DNA of 64,000 bases, from assembly GCA_018398815.1 (NCBI GenBank), contig CM031615.1, positions 58,990,619-59,054,618 on the forward strand, written 5' to 3'. The position numbers and the translations under genes are program-made. Below the pieces are notes generated by a model that was given only the letters and a program-made list of their open reading frames with translations, did not search any database and was not told where the DNA came from. Origin of the DNA: Conus ventricosus. Its lineage: Eukaryota > Mollusca > Gastropoda > Neogastropoda > Conidae. Shown here piece by piece: positions 10,428 through 22,168 of the stretch (position 1 is its first letter; every line of letters begins with the position of its first letter).

Positions 10428-13313
10428 CATACTACAGTATTGCACACCAGCCTTTTCTGGGATTGCATTCTTCTTAAAACTGAAAAGGCAGAGGAGTCAA
10501 ATTACCACTTTCCGCAGTCACTGAGGAGAAACCACCAAGTTTCGAAATATCGGTATATGACCAGGAGTTATATGTTAGTGAGTTTCCCTCCCTATTGGAG
10601 GATGTCTCTCCCCTTTGGAGAATATAAGCTTGCTGAAGGCTCATTTTGAGAAGCATTTATTTTATTTTTCCCCATCCACCCACTCAAGCACATACTGTTA
10701 GTTAGGCAGAATCCTCTACCACTGCAGGTATGAATGCCTATCTCCCCCTATTTCTTCAATCTAAGACATAAGAGCAAGCTTTGTTTATAATTCAATATTT
10801 CTTGCAGTCATTGCAACACCAAGCTGCTCTGTAAGTTGCTGGAACGGTGCTCAGTACTTATCCTTGGAATTTATTAGTTTGTTGTATTTTAGTCCCTTGC
10901 GGATTCATTCCAAGAACTGGCCCTCAGCACTTGTGTCTTAGAGGATATCTTTTTATATTTTCTATTTTTCACAAGAAAATGCAGCTTGTTTTGCTCTTTC
11001 ATGATTTTCTTTTGCTTCTTAGATGGCACCTTTGGTTAGTTTTTTGAAAACTCAACAAACATACTACAGTATTGCACACCAGCCTTTCTGGATTGCATTC
11101 TTCTTAAAACTGAAAAGGCAGAGGAGTCAAATTACCACTTTCCGCAGTCACTGAGGAGAAACCACCAAGTTTCGAAATATCGGTATATGACCAGGAGTTA
11201 TATGTTAGTGAGTTTCCCCCCTATTGGAGGATGTCTCACCCCTTTGGAGAATATAAGCTTGCGAAGGCTCATTTTGAGAAGCATTTATTTTATTTTTCCC
11301 CATCCACCCACTCAAGCACATACTGTTAGTTAGGCAGAATCCTCTACCACTGCAGGTATGAATGCCTATCTCCCCCTATTTCTTCAATCTAAGACATAAG
11401 AGCAAGCTTTGTTTATAATTCAATATTTCTTGCAGTCATTGCAACACCAAGCTGCTCTGTAAGTTGCTGGAACGGTGCTCAGTACTTATCCTTGGAATTT
11501 ATTAGTTTGTTGTATTTTAGTCCCTTGCGGATTCATTCCAAGAACTGGCCCTCAGCACTTGTGTCTTAGAGGATATCTTTTTATATTTTCTATTTTTCAC
11601 AAGAAAATGTAGCTTGTTTTGCTCTTTCATGATTTTCTTTTGCTTCTTAGATGGCACCTTTGGTTAGTTTTTTGAAAACTCAACAAACATACTACAGTAT
11701 TGCACACCAGCCTTTTCTGGGATTGCATTCTTCTTAAAACTGAAAAGGCAGAGGAGTCAAATTACCACTTTCCGCAGTCACTGAGGAGAAACCACCAAGT
11801 TTGAAATATCGGTATATGACCAGGAGTTATATGTTAGTGAGTTTCCCTCCCTATTGGAGGATGTCTCTCCCCTTTGGAGAATATAAGCTTGCTGAAGGCT
11901 CATTTTGAGAAGCATTTATTTTATTTTTTCCCCATCCACCCACTCAAGCACATACTGTTAGTTAGGCAGAATCCTCTACCACTGCAGGTATGAATGCCTA
12001 TCTCCCCTATTTCTTCAATCTAAGACATAAGAGCAAGCTTTGTTTATAATTCAATATTTCTTGCAGTCATTGCAACACCAAGCTGCTCTGTAAGTTGCTG
12101 GAACGGTGCTCAGTACTTATCCTTGGAATTTATTAGTTTGTTGTATTTTAGTCCCTTGCGGATTCATTCCAAGAACTGGCCCTCAGCACTTGTGTCTTAG
12201 AGGATATCTTTTTATATTTTCTATTTTTCACAAGAAAATGTAGCTTGTTTTGCTCTTTCATGATTTTCTTTTGCTTCTTAGATGGCACCTTTGGTTAGTT
12301 TTTTGAAAACTCAACAAACATACTACAGTATTGCACACCAGCCTTTTCTGGGATTGCATTCTTCTTAAAACTGAAAAGGCAGAGGAGTCAAATTACCACT
12401 TTCCGCAGTCACTGAGGAGAAACCACCAAGTTTCGAAATATCGGTATATGACAGGAGTTATATGTTAGTGAGTTTCCCCCCCTATTGGAGGATGTCTCTC
12501 CCCTTGGAGAATATAAGCTTGCTGAAGGCTCATTTTGAGAAGCATTTATTTTATTTTTCCCCATCCACCCACTCAAGCACATACTGTTTAGTTAGGCAGA
12601 ATCCTCTACCACTGCAGGTATGAATGCCTATCTCCCCCTATTTCTTCAATCTAAGACATAAGAGCAAGCTTTGTTTATAATTCAATATTTCTTGCAGTCA
12701 TTGCAACACCAAGCTGCTCTGTAAGTTGCTGGAACGGTGCTCAGTACTTATCCTTGGAATTTATTAGTTTGTTGTATTTTAGTCCCTTGCGGATTCATTC
12801 CAAGAACTGGCCCTCAGCACTTGTGTCTTAGAGGATATCTTTTTATTTTTCTATTTTTCACAAGAAAATGTAGCTTGTTTTGCTCTTTCATGATTTTCTT
12901 TTGCTTCTTAGATGGCACCTTTGGTTAGTTTTTTGAAAACTCAACAAACATACTACAGTATTGCACACCAGCCTTTTCTGGGATTGCATTCTTCTTAAAA
13001 CTGAAAAGGCAGAGGAGTCAAATTACCACTTTCCGCAGTCACTGAGGAGAAACCACCAAGTTTCGAAATATCGGTATATGACCAGGAGTTATATGTTAGT
13101 GAGTTTCCCCCCTATTGGAGGATGTCTCTCCCCTTTGGAGAATATAAGCTTGCTGAAGGCTCATTTTGAGAAGCATTTATTTTATTTTTCCCCATCCACC
13201 CACTCAAGCACATACTGTTAGTTAGGCAGAATCCTCTACCACTGCAGGTATGAATGCCTATCTCCCCCTATTTCTTCAATCTAAGACATAAGAGCAAGCT
13301 TTGTTTATAATTC
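10428..13313. repeat. 630-bp tandem array, about 4.6 copies
   Basis: Units beginning CATACTACAGTATTGCACAC start at 10428, 11060, 11688, 12319 and 12949 (periods 632, 628, 631, 630). The last is cut off at about 13313, where a (TA)n tract begins. Copies are almost identical and differ mainly by single bases in homopolymers. Short frames inside (for example 10847-11047 and 12737-12928) do not persist in all copies. The array is satellite-like and lies in the 27-kb RII intron. Confidence 0.95.
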
Positions 13314-13468
13314 AATATATATAATAGATATATATATATATATATATATATGAATATTTCATATGTGTTTGTGTGTGCATGTGCGCATGTATAAATACAC
13401 AACACACACATGTATGTATATTTGATGCACATTTAATCAATTCATTATTTCATAATGTGCATCATATA
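13313..13468. repeat. (TA)n and (TG)-rich tract next to the Helitron
   Basis: TATATA repeats (about 13313-13352) then TG/CA-rich sequence, between the truncated end of the tandem array and the Helitron 5' terminus. Confidence 0.8.
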
Positions 13469-13959
13469 TCTAATATATAAATGGCAAAAATCTGTGTGTG
13501 TGTGTGTGTGTGTACGCTATAGACTCAAAAATGGCTCAACCGATTGTAATGAAATTTGGCAGGTACTCGGTTGTGACCCGAGGATGGTTTTGGGCTAATC
13601 TCTAAAAAAAATAAAACCGTTAAAAAAACTGTTATAACGGTTTCAAAGACATCTTTTTCCTCTGCTTTTCATCAAATGGCTGTTGTGACATTGCACAGGT
13701 ACACGAACCTAGAGGGACATCTCCCGAGTAACATAGGGTCATTGGACAGTTTCTACAACAGTTATTTATGACCGTTAAAAACCGTTAACAACACATACCC
13801 CCCTAAAAACGATCACAAATACATCTTTTCTGATGTTGGCGCAAAGGGAGTCGTCGGATCGCCACCAACTTGGCATGAGTCTAGAGGACATACTGTGGAT
13901 AACACTGGGTCATTCAATAGTTTTTATGACCGTTATTTATCACCGTTAAAACGCGTTTT

Positions 13960-14985
13960 CTAAATAATGATGAAATTTGGTATACAGGTGTAGTTTTAAA
14001 ATGCTGAACAATGATATACAACTTACACGAACCGAAACTTAAAATTGACCGTTAAAAACCGTTATTATATAAATTTTAGACCGTTCTTGATGAAATTCGG
14101 TATACATATGCAGTTTTACACGCTGAACAATGATACACAACTTACACGAACGGAAACTTAAAAACTGACCGTTAAAAACCGTTATTATATAAATTTAGAC
14201 CGTTCCTGATGAAATTCGGTATACAGATGCAGTTTTACACCCGAACAATGATATACAACTTACACGAACGAAACTTAAAATTGAGCGTTAAAAACCGTTA
14301 AGATCCGTTATTTTCTAAATTTAGACCTTTCTTGATGAAATTTGGTATACAGGTGCAGTTTTACACGCTGATCAATGATAGACAACTAATATGAACAGAA
14401 ACTTAAAATTGACCGTTAAAAACCGTTAATTTCTAAATTTAGAGATGGTATCACCGTTAAAAAAGCATTATTTTCTAAATTTAGACCTTTCGTGATGAAA
14501 TTTGGTATACAGGTGTAGTTTTAAATGCTGAACAATGATATACAATTTACACTAACCGAAACTTAAAATTGACCGTTAAAAACCGTTATTATATAAATTT
14601 AGACCGTTCTTGATGAAATTCGGTGTACAGATGCTGGTTTTCACGCTGAACAATAATATACAACTTACACGAACGGAAACTTAAAAATGGACCGTTAAAA
14701 AACCGTTATTATATAAATTTAGACCGTTCCTGTTGAAATTCGGTATACAGATGCAGTTTTACATGCTGAACAATGATATACAACTTATACGAACGGAAAC
14801 TTAAAATTGAGCGTTTAAAAAACCGTTAAGATCCGTTATTTTCTAAATTTAGACCTTTCTTGATGAAATTTGGTATACAGGTGGTGTTTTACACACTGAT
14901 CAATGATACACAACTAATATGAACAGAAGCTTAAAATTGACCGTTAAAAACCGTTAATTTCTGAATTTAGAGATGGCAGTCTGCA
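13960..14985 (+). repeat. Helitron-internal tandem repeat, about 125-bp unit
   Basis: About eight diverged copies of a unit containing ATTGACCGTTAAAAACCGTT, ATAAATTTAGACCG, GATGAAATTCGGTATACAG and CAATGATATACAACTTACAC. The stretch 13530-13960 holds looser relatives of the ACCGTTAAAA word. The variation between copies indicates an older expansion than the 630-bp array. Confidence 0.88.
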
Positions 14986-15001
14986 GAGGATTTAAGAAAT
15001 A

Positions 15002-16541
15002 CACCGAAGTTATGATGCTCTGCAATACCCTCTGATTTTTGTCTGCCAACAAGAGCGATGGTCAGACATTTTCATCCCGTGGTGGGGCAGATCTGACCAT
15101 TCCGTGTTTTACACATGGAATACTACCGCGAGACCAATTACGACACTACTGCACTCCGGGCAGCAGCTGATGACCAGCTGAAGAAGCTGACAGCTGACCA
15201 GAGAGACGTGTACGACAGCTTTATGACCATGGTTGAGCAGAGGCAGGATCCCACAGCAAGCAGCAACATGAGGGACAGGAAAGACCATCCTGAATCTTAT
15301 CCTGAACAGGATCCGCTCCACAGGCAAAATAGTGCTAGCCACTGCTTCCAGTGGCATTGCCGCTACTCTTTTGCCGGGTGGGCGAACAGTACATAGCACT
15401 TTCAAGGTCCCTCTGGATGCCGACAAGCAAGAAAAGCCAACCTGCTCTGTCAAGCATGGGTCAACGTTGGCCAAAGTCATCAAAGAGGCTGCAACCGTCA
15501 TAATTGATGAAGCTCCCATGACCCACAAAGCTGTCTACAAGGCCATGGACTCTACGCTGCAGGACATCACCCAAGTGCACAGGCCAATGGGAGGCATCCC
15601 AACGCTGTTCTGTGGGGACTTCAGGCAGATCCTCCCTGTCGTCCTCAATGGCACCAGAGCCAACATTGTCAACGCCTGTCTGAAGAAGTGGGGGAGCATG
15701 ATTGTTAAACGTCTAACCACCAATATGAGAGCCCACCTGTCTGGAAATCCCCAGATAGCCAGCTTCGCCAAACTTCTGCTTGACATTGGCAATGGTGCCA
15801 TCGAGTCATGTTTCCAGATCAGATACTATTTGGTCCCACCAGCACTATGCCAGTTTTATGATAGCCAGGAGGATCTGATAGAAGCAGTCTACCCGGATCT
15901 TCATGCTCACTGTGCAGACTCAGACTGGTTAGCGGAAAGGGCCATTATCTCCTCCCTGAACGAGACTGTCAACAGGCTGAACAGAAAAATCGTAGCTGAC
16001 TTCCCTGGAGAGGAAACTCTGTACAGATCTGTTGACACGGCCAAGAATGATGATGAGGGAGTCCTTTATCCACAAGAACTCCTGAACTCCGTTGAGATTT
16101 CTGGACTTCCACCGCATGAACTGTTGCTGGAATCTGGAGTTCCCCATTATCATTCTCCGCTCACTGGACCCGCCAAAGGTGATCAATGGCACCCGATGTG
16201 TCTTCACCAGACTGCACAGGAATGTTGTAGAAGCGAAAATATGTGGCCCCCACAAAGGTGAACCGGTGCTGTTCCCCAGACTTCCTCTGGAACCCATGGA
16301 CTCACCTCTGCCATTCCAGTTCTGACGGCTTCAGTTTCCCATGAAACCAGCTTTCGCTCTGACAATCATCAAGAGCCAGGGTCAGACATTTTCATCCCTT
16401 GGGGCAGACCTGACCGTTCCGTATTTTACACATGGAATATTCTACGTTGCAGCATCACGAACTGGAAACGCAGAAACACTGACTATACTTGCGCCAAACA
16501 GGGAGACCAGAAATGTTGTCTACCCAGAGGCCCTCCAATAG
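15002..16541 (+). pseudogene. Helitron Pif1-family helicase, Rep-less and frame-broken
   Basis: The helicase unwinds DNA during rolling-circle transposition. A short N-terminal piece, HRSYDALQYPLIFV (from 15002), belongs to the region before Rep. It is followed directly by a misplaced copy of C-terminal sequence (15049-15123). Then come YYRETNYDTTALR and LTADQRDVYDSF, Walker A GTGKT (15272-15286), ATASSGIAATLLPGGRTVHS, Walker B IIDEAPM (about 15500), FCGDFRQILPV, and the C-terminal AFALTIIKSQGQTFSSLGAD and FYVAASR motifs to 16541. Frameshifts lie at about 15230-15270 and 16090-16170, and a TGA interrupts FQF and RLQFP at about 16324. The longest open piece is 15332-16261. Hundreds of residues that normally contain Rep are missing. 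Confidence 0.9.
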
Positions 16542-16585
16542 ACATGATACATCGTGAAAACGCAATCTTTTCACGGAGTTGTCAT

Positions 16586-16809
16586 GTTTGAGTTGGTTTA
16601 ACGTCCGTGCCCAAATCAAGGATATGCAGATGGCTGCTCCGTCACATTAACCTGACACCTGCGGGGCCAGGGTGGACATCGGGGTGAACTACGGTCATTT
16701 TAGCTGGAAACATTCCACGGAAAATTTCCAAGACCAAGCTGGATTCGAAACCACGACCTTTGGATCATGAGTCCAGCACCTTATCCACTAGGTTATGGCG
16801 GCCCCTACA
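16586..16809 (-). mobile_element. tRNA-derived SINE inserted in the Helitron
   Basis: A TSD GAGTTGTCAT flanks it (16576-16585 and 16810-16819). The head at the right end, read on minus, is tRNA-like: box A in TAACCTAGTGGATAAGGTGC (16776-16795) and box B GGTTTCGAATCC (16741-16752), with CTCATGA at the anticodon-loop position. Box A and B form an internal RNA polymerase III promoter. The rest of the 224 bp is an unrelated body without a long A tail. Confidence 0.85.
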
Positions 16810-17062
16810 GAGTTGTCATTTTGGAGCACTTCAATCAAGGAATTGAGAATGCATCGGTAAGTTCACAAAGTACAGGCATCCCTCTATGGACTGTGTATCG
16901 TATTACGAAAAAAATTTGTGAGGGAAAATAGATTGAGAGGCAAGAAGGGAGTGGGCGTCCGATAAAAAATTGGGTGAAGTAGATAGAGGAGGCTGGGGCA
17001 ATTGGTTCAGCATGGGAAAAACGAAACAAACCCAAGCTGAATTTTATTGTATTGTCTTTTAA

Positions 17063-18539
17063 CCCTCTTGCATTCGTTTCGCCCATATCCGGCCGCTGTG
17101 TTTGTCTCCCCTGCTGTTCGTTCCGGCCGCAACCGGCCGTACGTGCCGCGTTACTTTCCCTCACACACTGCGACCTTGTTTTAAGTCAGGGCTGGCCAAA
17201 AAATAAACGTGCATCCCTGAGAGGGTCCAATGAAATCTTAGCAGTAGTATGGAGTGTGGGAAACAACTCAATCACAAAGACTAGGGTCGTGAACTGACCG
17301 CATTCCATTGCTGCAGACGGCATCGCCTTGTTTCTGAAAATGGCGTCTGCTAGCGCTTCTACTGACGGCGATTTTTTGGATTATACGAAAGAGGAGTTGG
17401 ATGATATATTACAAGAAGTAGAAAGATATGAAAGAGAGGAGTTAAATGAAAGTGATGTGATGTTTGAGAGGAAGAAGAGGGAGAAGAAGGCGAAGAAAGT
17501 GATGAAGATGATGATGCGCCTTTGTTTGCGTTTGTGACCACGTGGCGACCGCGACTTCCGCACCTGTGGTTCAGCCTTTTGAGGAAGAGACTGGGCCAAA
17601 TCATGATTTGCCAGACATAGATACACCTCTGGTTATTTTTTCTCTTCCTGCTGCAGTTGTTTTTTACTACAGCTGCTGACCAGACGAACCTGTACGCCAG
17701 GCAGCAGATGGCAAAGCGGGGACAACCTGACCTACTTTGGCAGGATACGACACCTGCGGAGATGCGCGCATACGTAACTGTGCTCGTCATGATGGGGATC
17801 AAACGTCAGCCAAGACTCTGGTGCTACTGGTCGACTGATCTTCGGTTTAGCGAGCCACGGATCAGTGGGGTGATGTCGAAAACACGGTTTCTGCCATGCA
17901 GCAAACATGGTAAAACCATGGATCAAGAGTAGTGTTTACCATATTGGTGACATGTGACAGTGGTGACACCCTCCTGCCGTGTGTGACAGACACCACATTA
18001 GAGTGTAAAGAATGGATTTTACTTCTTTCTGTAACTGTGTATATTCCGGTGTTAAAAGTCGTTAAGTAGTGACAAACACACCTTTTAGGACGAAAAAACC
18101 CCGTAAAGTTACCTCGCCCCATGTTTGAGTATGTGACAATCATGTGACACTTAGTGACACCCCAAACTGGATTTACTGAACCAGGACTGCTGTTTACAAG
18201 TTGAGGTAGGACACCCTTTGATGATTTATACTAACAAATGCATGCCGACAATGTTATTGTCTGTCTGGTGTATTATAGTAACATTGTCAACGTTTGATGT
18301 CCCATTGTTTTGTGACAAACAGGGTGACAATGACACCCACATGCATCCCAAACATGTGACATCTCTGCATTATGAAATATGATGTATTAGAATTTTGCAT
18401 ACTAAATTTGACAGTGCTGCAGTGGAAACTTTGTCCACTACAGCCTCTCAAAGGCAGTAGGTGAGTTTTAGCTTAAATTTCTCAAAACAATACGAATACT
18501 AGGAGCAGTTCTGGGCTGGAAAATGCGAATGCAAGAGGG
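17063..18539 (+). mobile_element. piggyBac-type element nested in the Helitron, internally deleted
   Basis: TTAA duplications flank it (17059-17062 and 18540-18543). Both ends carry the perfect 14-bp inverted repeat CCCTCTTGCATTCG (17063-17076 and 18526-18539). TTAA targeting and a 5'-CCC start are diagnostic of piggyBac. The 1477-bp body has only the first part of a transposase (17340-17935); the catalytic core is missing, so it could move only in trans. It entered after the Helitron. Confidence 0.93.
17340..17935 (+). pseudogene. piggyBac transposase, N-terminal part only
   Basis: The ATG at 17340 opens MASASASTDGDFLDYTKEEL followed by an acidic tract (to about 17510), typical of PGBD-like transposase N-termini. 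Further frames give ETGPNHDLPDIDTPLVIF, QTNLYARQQMAKRG and a dimerization-domain-like segment with GIKRQPRLWCYWSTD and SGVMSKTRF (17657-17900). At least two frameshifts separate them (about 17480-17500 and 17640-17660). The frame ends near 17930, before the first catalytic aspartate would be expected. From 17935 to 18525 no coding similarity is seen. Confidence 0.85.
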
Positions 18540-18584
18540 TTAAGTGGAGAAGAGACGGGTGGCCAGAAAATTATTGTACAGATA

Positions 18585-18614
18585 TACCCGAGCGAAGCCG
18601 GGTACACCGGCTAG
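18585..18614 (+). terminator. Helitron 3' terminal hairpin and CTAG end
   Basis: TACCCG...CGGGTA (18585-18590 with 18599-18604) plus inner GC/GC pairs around a GAA loop, one bulged A, then seven bases to CTAG (18611-18614). Helitrons use this hairpin as the signal that ends strand transfer. Confidence 0.9.
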
Positions 18615-18630
18615 TATATATATATATATA

Positions 18631-18655
18631 GAGAAGAGAGAGAGAGAGAGAGAGG

Positions 18656-18732
<77 letters not shown>
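18631..18732. repeat. (GA)n microsatellite
   Basis: About 100 bp of nearly pure GA after a short TA tract at the Helitron right flank. Confidence 0.95.
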
Positions 18733-18734
<2 letters not shown>

Positions 18735-18822
18735 CTGAACAATTAAGTAGTGGGGGAAACAAGTGCAGGCTAACAATTCTTCAATCATTAAAGTAATGAC
18801 TTGGCAAAGATTTGAAATTACA
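18731..18822. repeat. Unnamed interspersed repeat, copy 1
   Basis: The core AATTAAGTAGTGGGGGAAA, AAGTGCAGGCTAACAATTC and TAATGACTTGGCAAAGATTTG recurs at 19212-19280, 19512-19597, 31178-31256 and 63668-63745. Similarity stops at the edges of this roughly 85-bp core. It may be the conserved part of a SINE, but no tRNA-like head is seen beside it. Confidence 0.75.
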
Positions 18823-19211
18823 ACAACAACAAAAAGCAGGGAGGGAAGGGGGCGCCGATGATGAAGAAAATGGGCCTTTGTCTGCTGGATCGGACTCATC
18901 AGGGAGACAAGGCTGATCGTGTCTTTGCTCTTGGCGTCAAATAGAGACACACCACAGTCCATAATTCTGTGTTCTCACCACCAAGGGTTCAAAAAGAATC
19001 CAACAGCAACCACAAAGCAGCGAGAGGAGGGTAGTCAAATGAAACAAAACAGAAGTGTGGAGAGGAAAAAAGTTGCTGAAAAACTGAAAACATTATAAAC
19101 AGTAAACAAGTGGGGTATGTTTTGCTCCCATAAGAAAACCTAACACAGAGTAACTTTTATTCAAGACTGGCACAGCCTTTTAAACTTGAATAAAGTCAGA
19201 CAAATACATAG

Positions 19212-19280
19212 ACGAACAATCTAATAGTGGGGGAAAAAACAAGCGCAGGCCAACAACTGAACTGTCTGGCAAAGATTTGG
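19212..19280. repeat. Unnamed interspersed repeat, copy 2
   Basis: A diverged copy of the core at 18731-18822, with an internal deletion (AATAGTGGGGGAAAAAAC, then CTGGCAAAGATTTGGAC). Confidence 0.7.
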
Positions 19281-19511
19281 ACTTGAGGAGTAAAAACATT
19301 ATGCAAACAGTCTAAAATGTAGGGGACAATCTTTGACCCCATGCTTGAGGATCCATTCAAGGATGCAAGGGAGATCAAAAGATATGGAACAGTCTGAGTG
19401 ATTAGCTCTGCTGTTCAATAACCCAAACATTGTCAGCAGCTAACAATTATGCAGAACCTTTACTTGGATCTCCTAAGAGATGCCATCTCCCACTGATTGA
19501 CCAAACAATAT

Positions 19512-19597
19512 AATGCTGAACAATTAAGTAGTGGGGGAAATAAGTGCAGGCCAACAGTTCTTCCATTATTTAAGTAATGACTTGGCAAAGATTTGAA
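19512..19597. repeat. Unnamed interspersed repeat, copy 3
   Basis: Closest to copy 1 (AATGCTGAACAATTAAGTAG shared exactly). Both lie within 800 bp, so a local duplication is possible. Confidence 0.75.
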
Positions 19598-19918
19598 CTT
19601 TAAAAATAAATTTTAAAAAAGCAGGGGGGGCGGTGCGCGTTGCAGACGAAGAAAATGGGAAGATAAAATTAAGAAAATATATTATAAATATGAAAACCCT
19701 TCACTAGCTGCATGAGGGAACCATCCTAATCCCTCTTGAAGGCAAAAAAGCAGAAGAGCACACAAAACAAAGTGTGAAGTAACGCTAGTGAAAGATTTCA
19801 TGTTTATATTTCCCTGATTTTTCATTATTATTTTCTTTCTTCCCCTGTCCTCCCCCGCCTCATTACTGTAATGACGGAGGAATTCTTAGCCCGCTCTCCT
19901 TTTCCCGCAGTACTAAAT

Positions 19919-19921
<3 letters not shown>

Positions 19922-19978
<57 letters not shown>
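19922..19978. repeat. (GA)n microsatellite
   Basis: Uninterrupted GA dinucleotides. From here to 22140 I see no gene, only intron sequence and a poly(C) run at about 20850-20885. Confidence 0.95.
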
Positions 19979-19979
<1 letters not shown>

Positions 19980-20846
19980 TGTTATGCATCAAAACATGAT
20001 CCAAATGGATTTCTGCAAAGTTTTCCACTGACGCACTTGCGTTTGGAGTACCTGCCATTACAGAAGACGGAGAAATAAGCTGGACTGACACTGTTTTGTT
20101 GGTTCTTCCTAGACAATTAATCCATCATCAGTTGAAAAAGGGGGAACAAATTGAAGTCTTCAAAACAGCTGCTTATTCTAAGAAACTGATTGGCAGACAA
20201 AGGAGACATGCCACTCGATATGCACATATAAATGGCTTCAAAGGCAATGCAAGTCAGATCTGTTTTACTTCCACTTTTCTCTCAGTACAAACAGTAAATA
20301 AAGAAGCACGTAATACATGGAAAAATTTGGGATATCAGTTCCTTGCGCATCTGGTCCCTGGTTCAGTTAAAAGTTTCCTTTCTCAGGTATGCATGGTGAT
20401 AAAAGTCAAGTAACTTAGATGAGTATTTTCTTTTCCTACCTAAGTGATGCTGGCAGATTTGTTTACCTTCACCTCTGATTTCCATTTACAGCCACAGACC
20501 AAATTTCCTGTTCTTCACAATGCATGTTCTCTGTACCCAGTCTTTCTCCTTTTTAAATCAATTTATTTTGTTCAAATAAGCAAATATACTTTTTTTTCTT
20601 TAACATACCATATTTCAAACCTAGATAATACATACACTTGGCATCCAATATTTGGCTTACGGGATAGTGATAGAAAGAAGGGAAGCTGGAAAACAGGGTA
20701 TACAAGTTCATGCGTGTGAATGAGCGTATATGGGCATTTTAAACAACCTTTCCTTGCCTCAATGGTTTAACAGCCACACCCCTTTGGTATTTTCATTTTG
20801 TTTCTTCCCCCACAACCTCAAAGCCCAGTAATGGCCCCCATCCCCT

Positions 20847-20878
<32 letters not shown>

Positions 20879-22143
20879 CCCCCCCACCATACCATACCAT
20901 GTACCCCCTTACGAATACCCTGGAAATTGCCCTTGGCTTCATGCTTTACACCCTGTTGACAATCTTGGTGACTAGCACAAACACCACCAGCAGCTGACCG
21001 TTTCTTGTAGCTCTGGCCATAAACCTCATTCTGTAAAGGATTAACCATGCACTACCTACACTGGAACCACTGACCGTCACTCCACCCCACTCTGCTGCCT
21101 CTTTCATGCGCTTACCCATTAGGAAGGCCACTCTAGCACTTAATGGACCAGACCAATACAGAGGTCAAACTGACACAGAGGCAGCAACGTCTACACTTGC
21201 CAATGTATTGCCGATTGTTAGTGGACCACACTACCTGTTTATCACTTGTAAGTGAGCCTGCTGATGCATGAAAGGAAAAAGAAATTGTCTTCAGACAGAA
21301 TCAAACTAACCTTGCTGTCTTTTCAAGCTCAGCTCCTTCACTGTTAAGTGTCAGATTGACACAAGAGGCTTACAGAGTAAGATTAGAGGGCTTTAAACAC
21401 ATATTCCAACATGGAATTTCACAAGTCAGTTGCTACTCTTCAAACAGATATATCCTGATGTCCTGAGCACAAAGATGTCAACTGATTGCACCTGGCTGGT
21501 TGTCTGACAGTTGAGGACAGCACCTCTCTGGGTCTCACTGGTGGCATCTTCGGGTACATCTCTTTCTTGGTAAAACTTAATGTTCACTGAATTCCTATGT
21601 TTTTAAATGCTTCCTGCCACAGATATTTTTATTCAAGTTATCATCCTAACAAATAGATATTTTAATGAAAGCTGATATGCAAAATGTCTACTTAAATAGA
21701 ACCACACAGATATGAAGCTGCACAATCTCTTAGTTTCATTTTAACAATGCATAATATCAGATGCCTGCAACTGATCTCATAACCATGATCTTCTAGATGA
21801 GTATATATTCTAAGGAGCACTTTCTGATAAACGTGAGAGAAAATTCATTTATGCACACATTCACCTTAAACACATCAATGATATATCTAATTTAAAGCTT
21901 TCGATTGATCAACAAAACAATCAATGACCTTTCAAACACATTTAATAATTTAGAAAACTGTATTATGTGTTATTCTATAAGACAGTTTTCTACATATTTT
22001 TGACATGTCAATCATTCTTACAGTACATACCAAATACACAATTCCAAATGAAATGCTGGTTTTTGAAACCTCTACAACTATATTACATTATCTTCGTTGA
22101 ATCATCATCATAATGACTATCTCCTTCTTTAAATGATTTCAAA

Positions 22144-22168
22144 TATAGGTCATTCTCAGAAACATGTG
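22144..22168 (+). repeat. Left terminal inverted repeat
   Basis: 25 bp, identical to the reverse complement of 29146-29170. The match extends one base outward (A at 22143, T at 29171) and then stops, with unrelated sequence outside. Confidence 0.9.

Larger units (their letters stand above)
13469..18614 (+). mobile_element. Helitron (rolling-circle transposon), defective, carrying nested insertions
   Basis: The 5' end is A|TCTAATATATAAATGG (TC at 13469-13470). The 3' end is CTAG|T at 18611-18614, preceded by a hairpin at 18585-18604. Insertion between A and T without target duplication is the Helitron rule, and both ends fit it. Inside are a 5' tandem-repeat block (13960-14985), a Pif1-type helicase remnant (15002-16541), a tRNA-derived SINE (16586-16809) and a deleted piggyBac element (17063-18539). 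The replication-initiator (Rep) HUH endonuclease domain is absent, so this copy cannot be autonomous. Length is 5146 bp, about 3.4 kb without the two insertions. Confidence 0.9.

Noticed and set aside
10847..12928. Frames of about 65 codons repeated in the tandem array
   Set aside because: Broken by indels between copies and without domain similarity; not maintained as coding sequence.
16741..16805. Possible tRNA-Met gene on minus
   Set aside because: Box A and B are present but the fold is imperfect, and the segment is the head of a SINE with its own target duplication.
20096..20719. Two plus-strand frames of 105 and 91 codons
   Set aside because: No domain, no splice context and AT-rich codon use; chance frames in intron.
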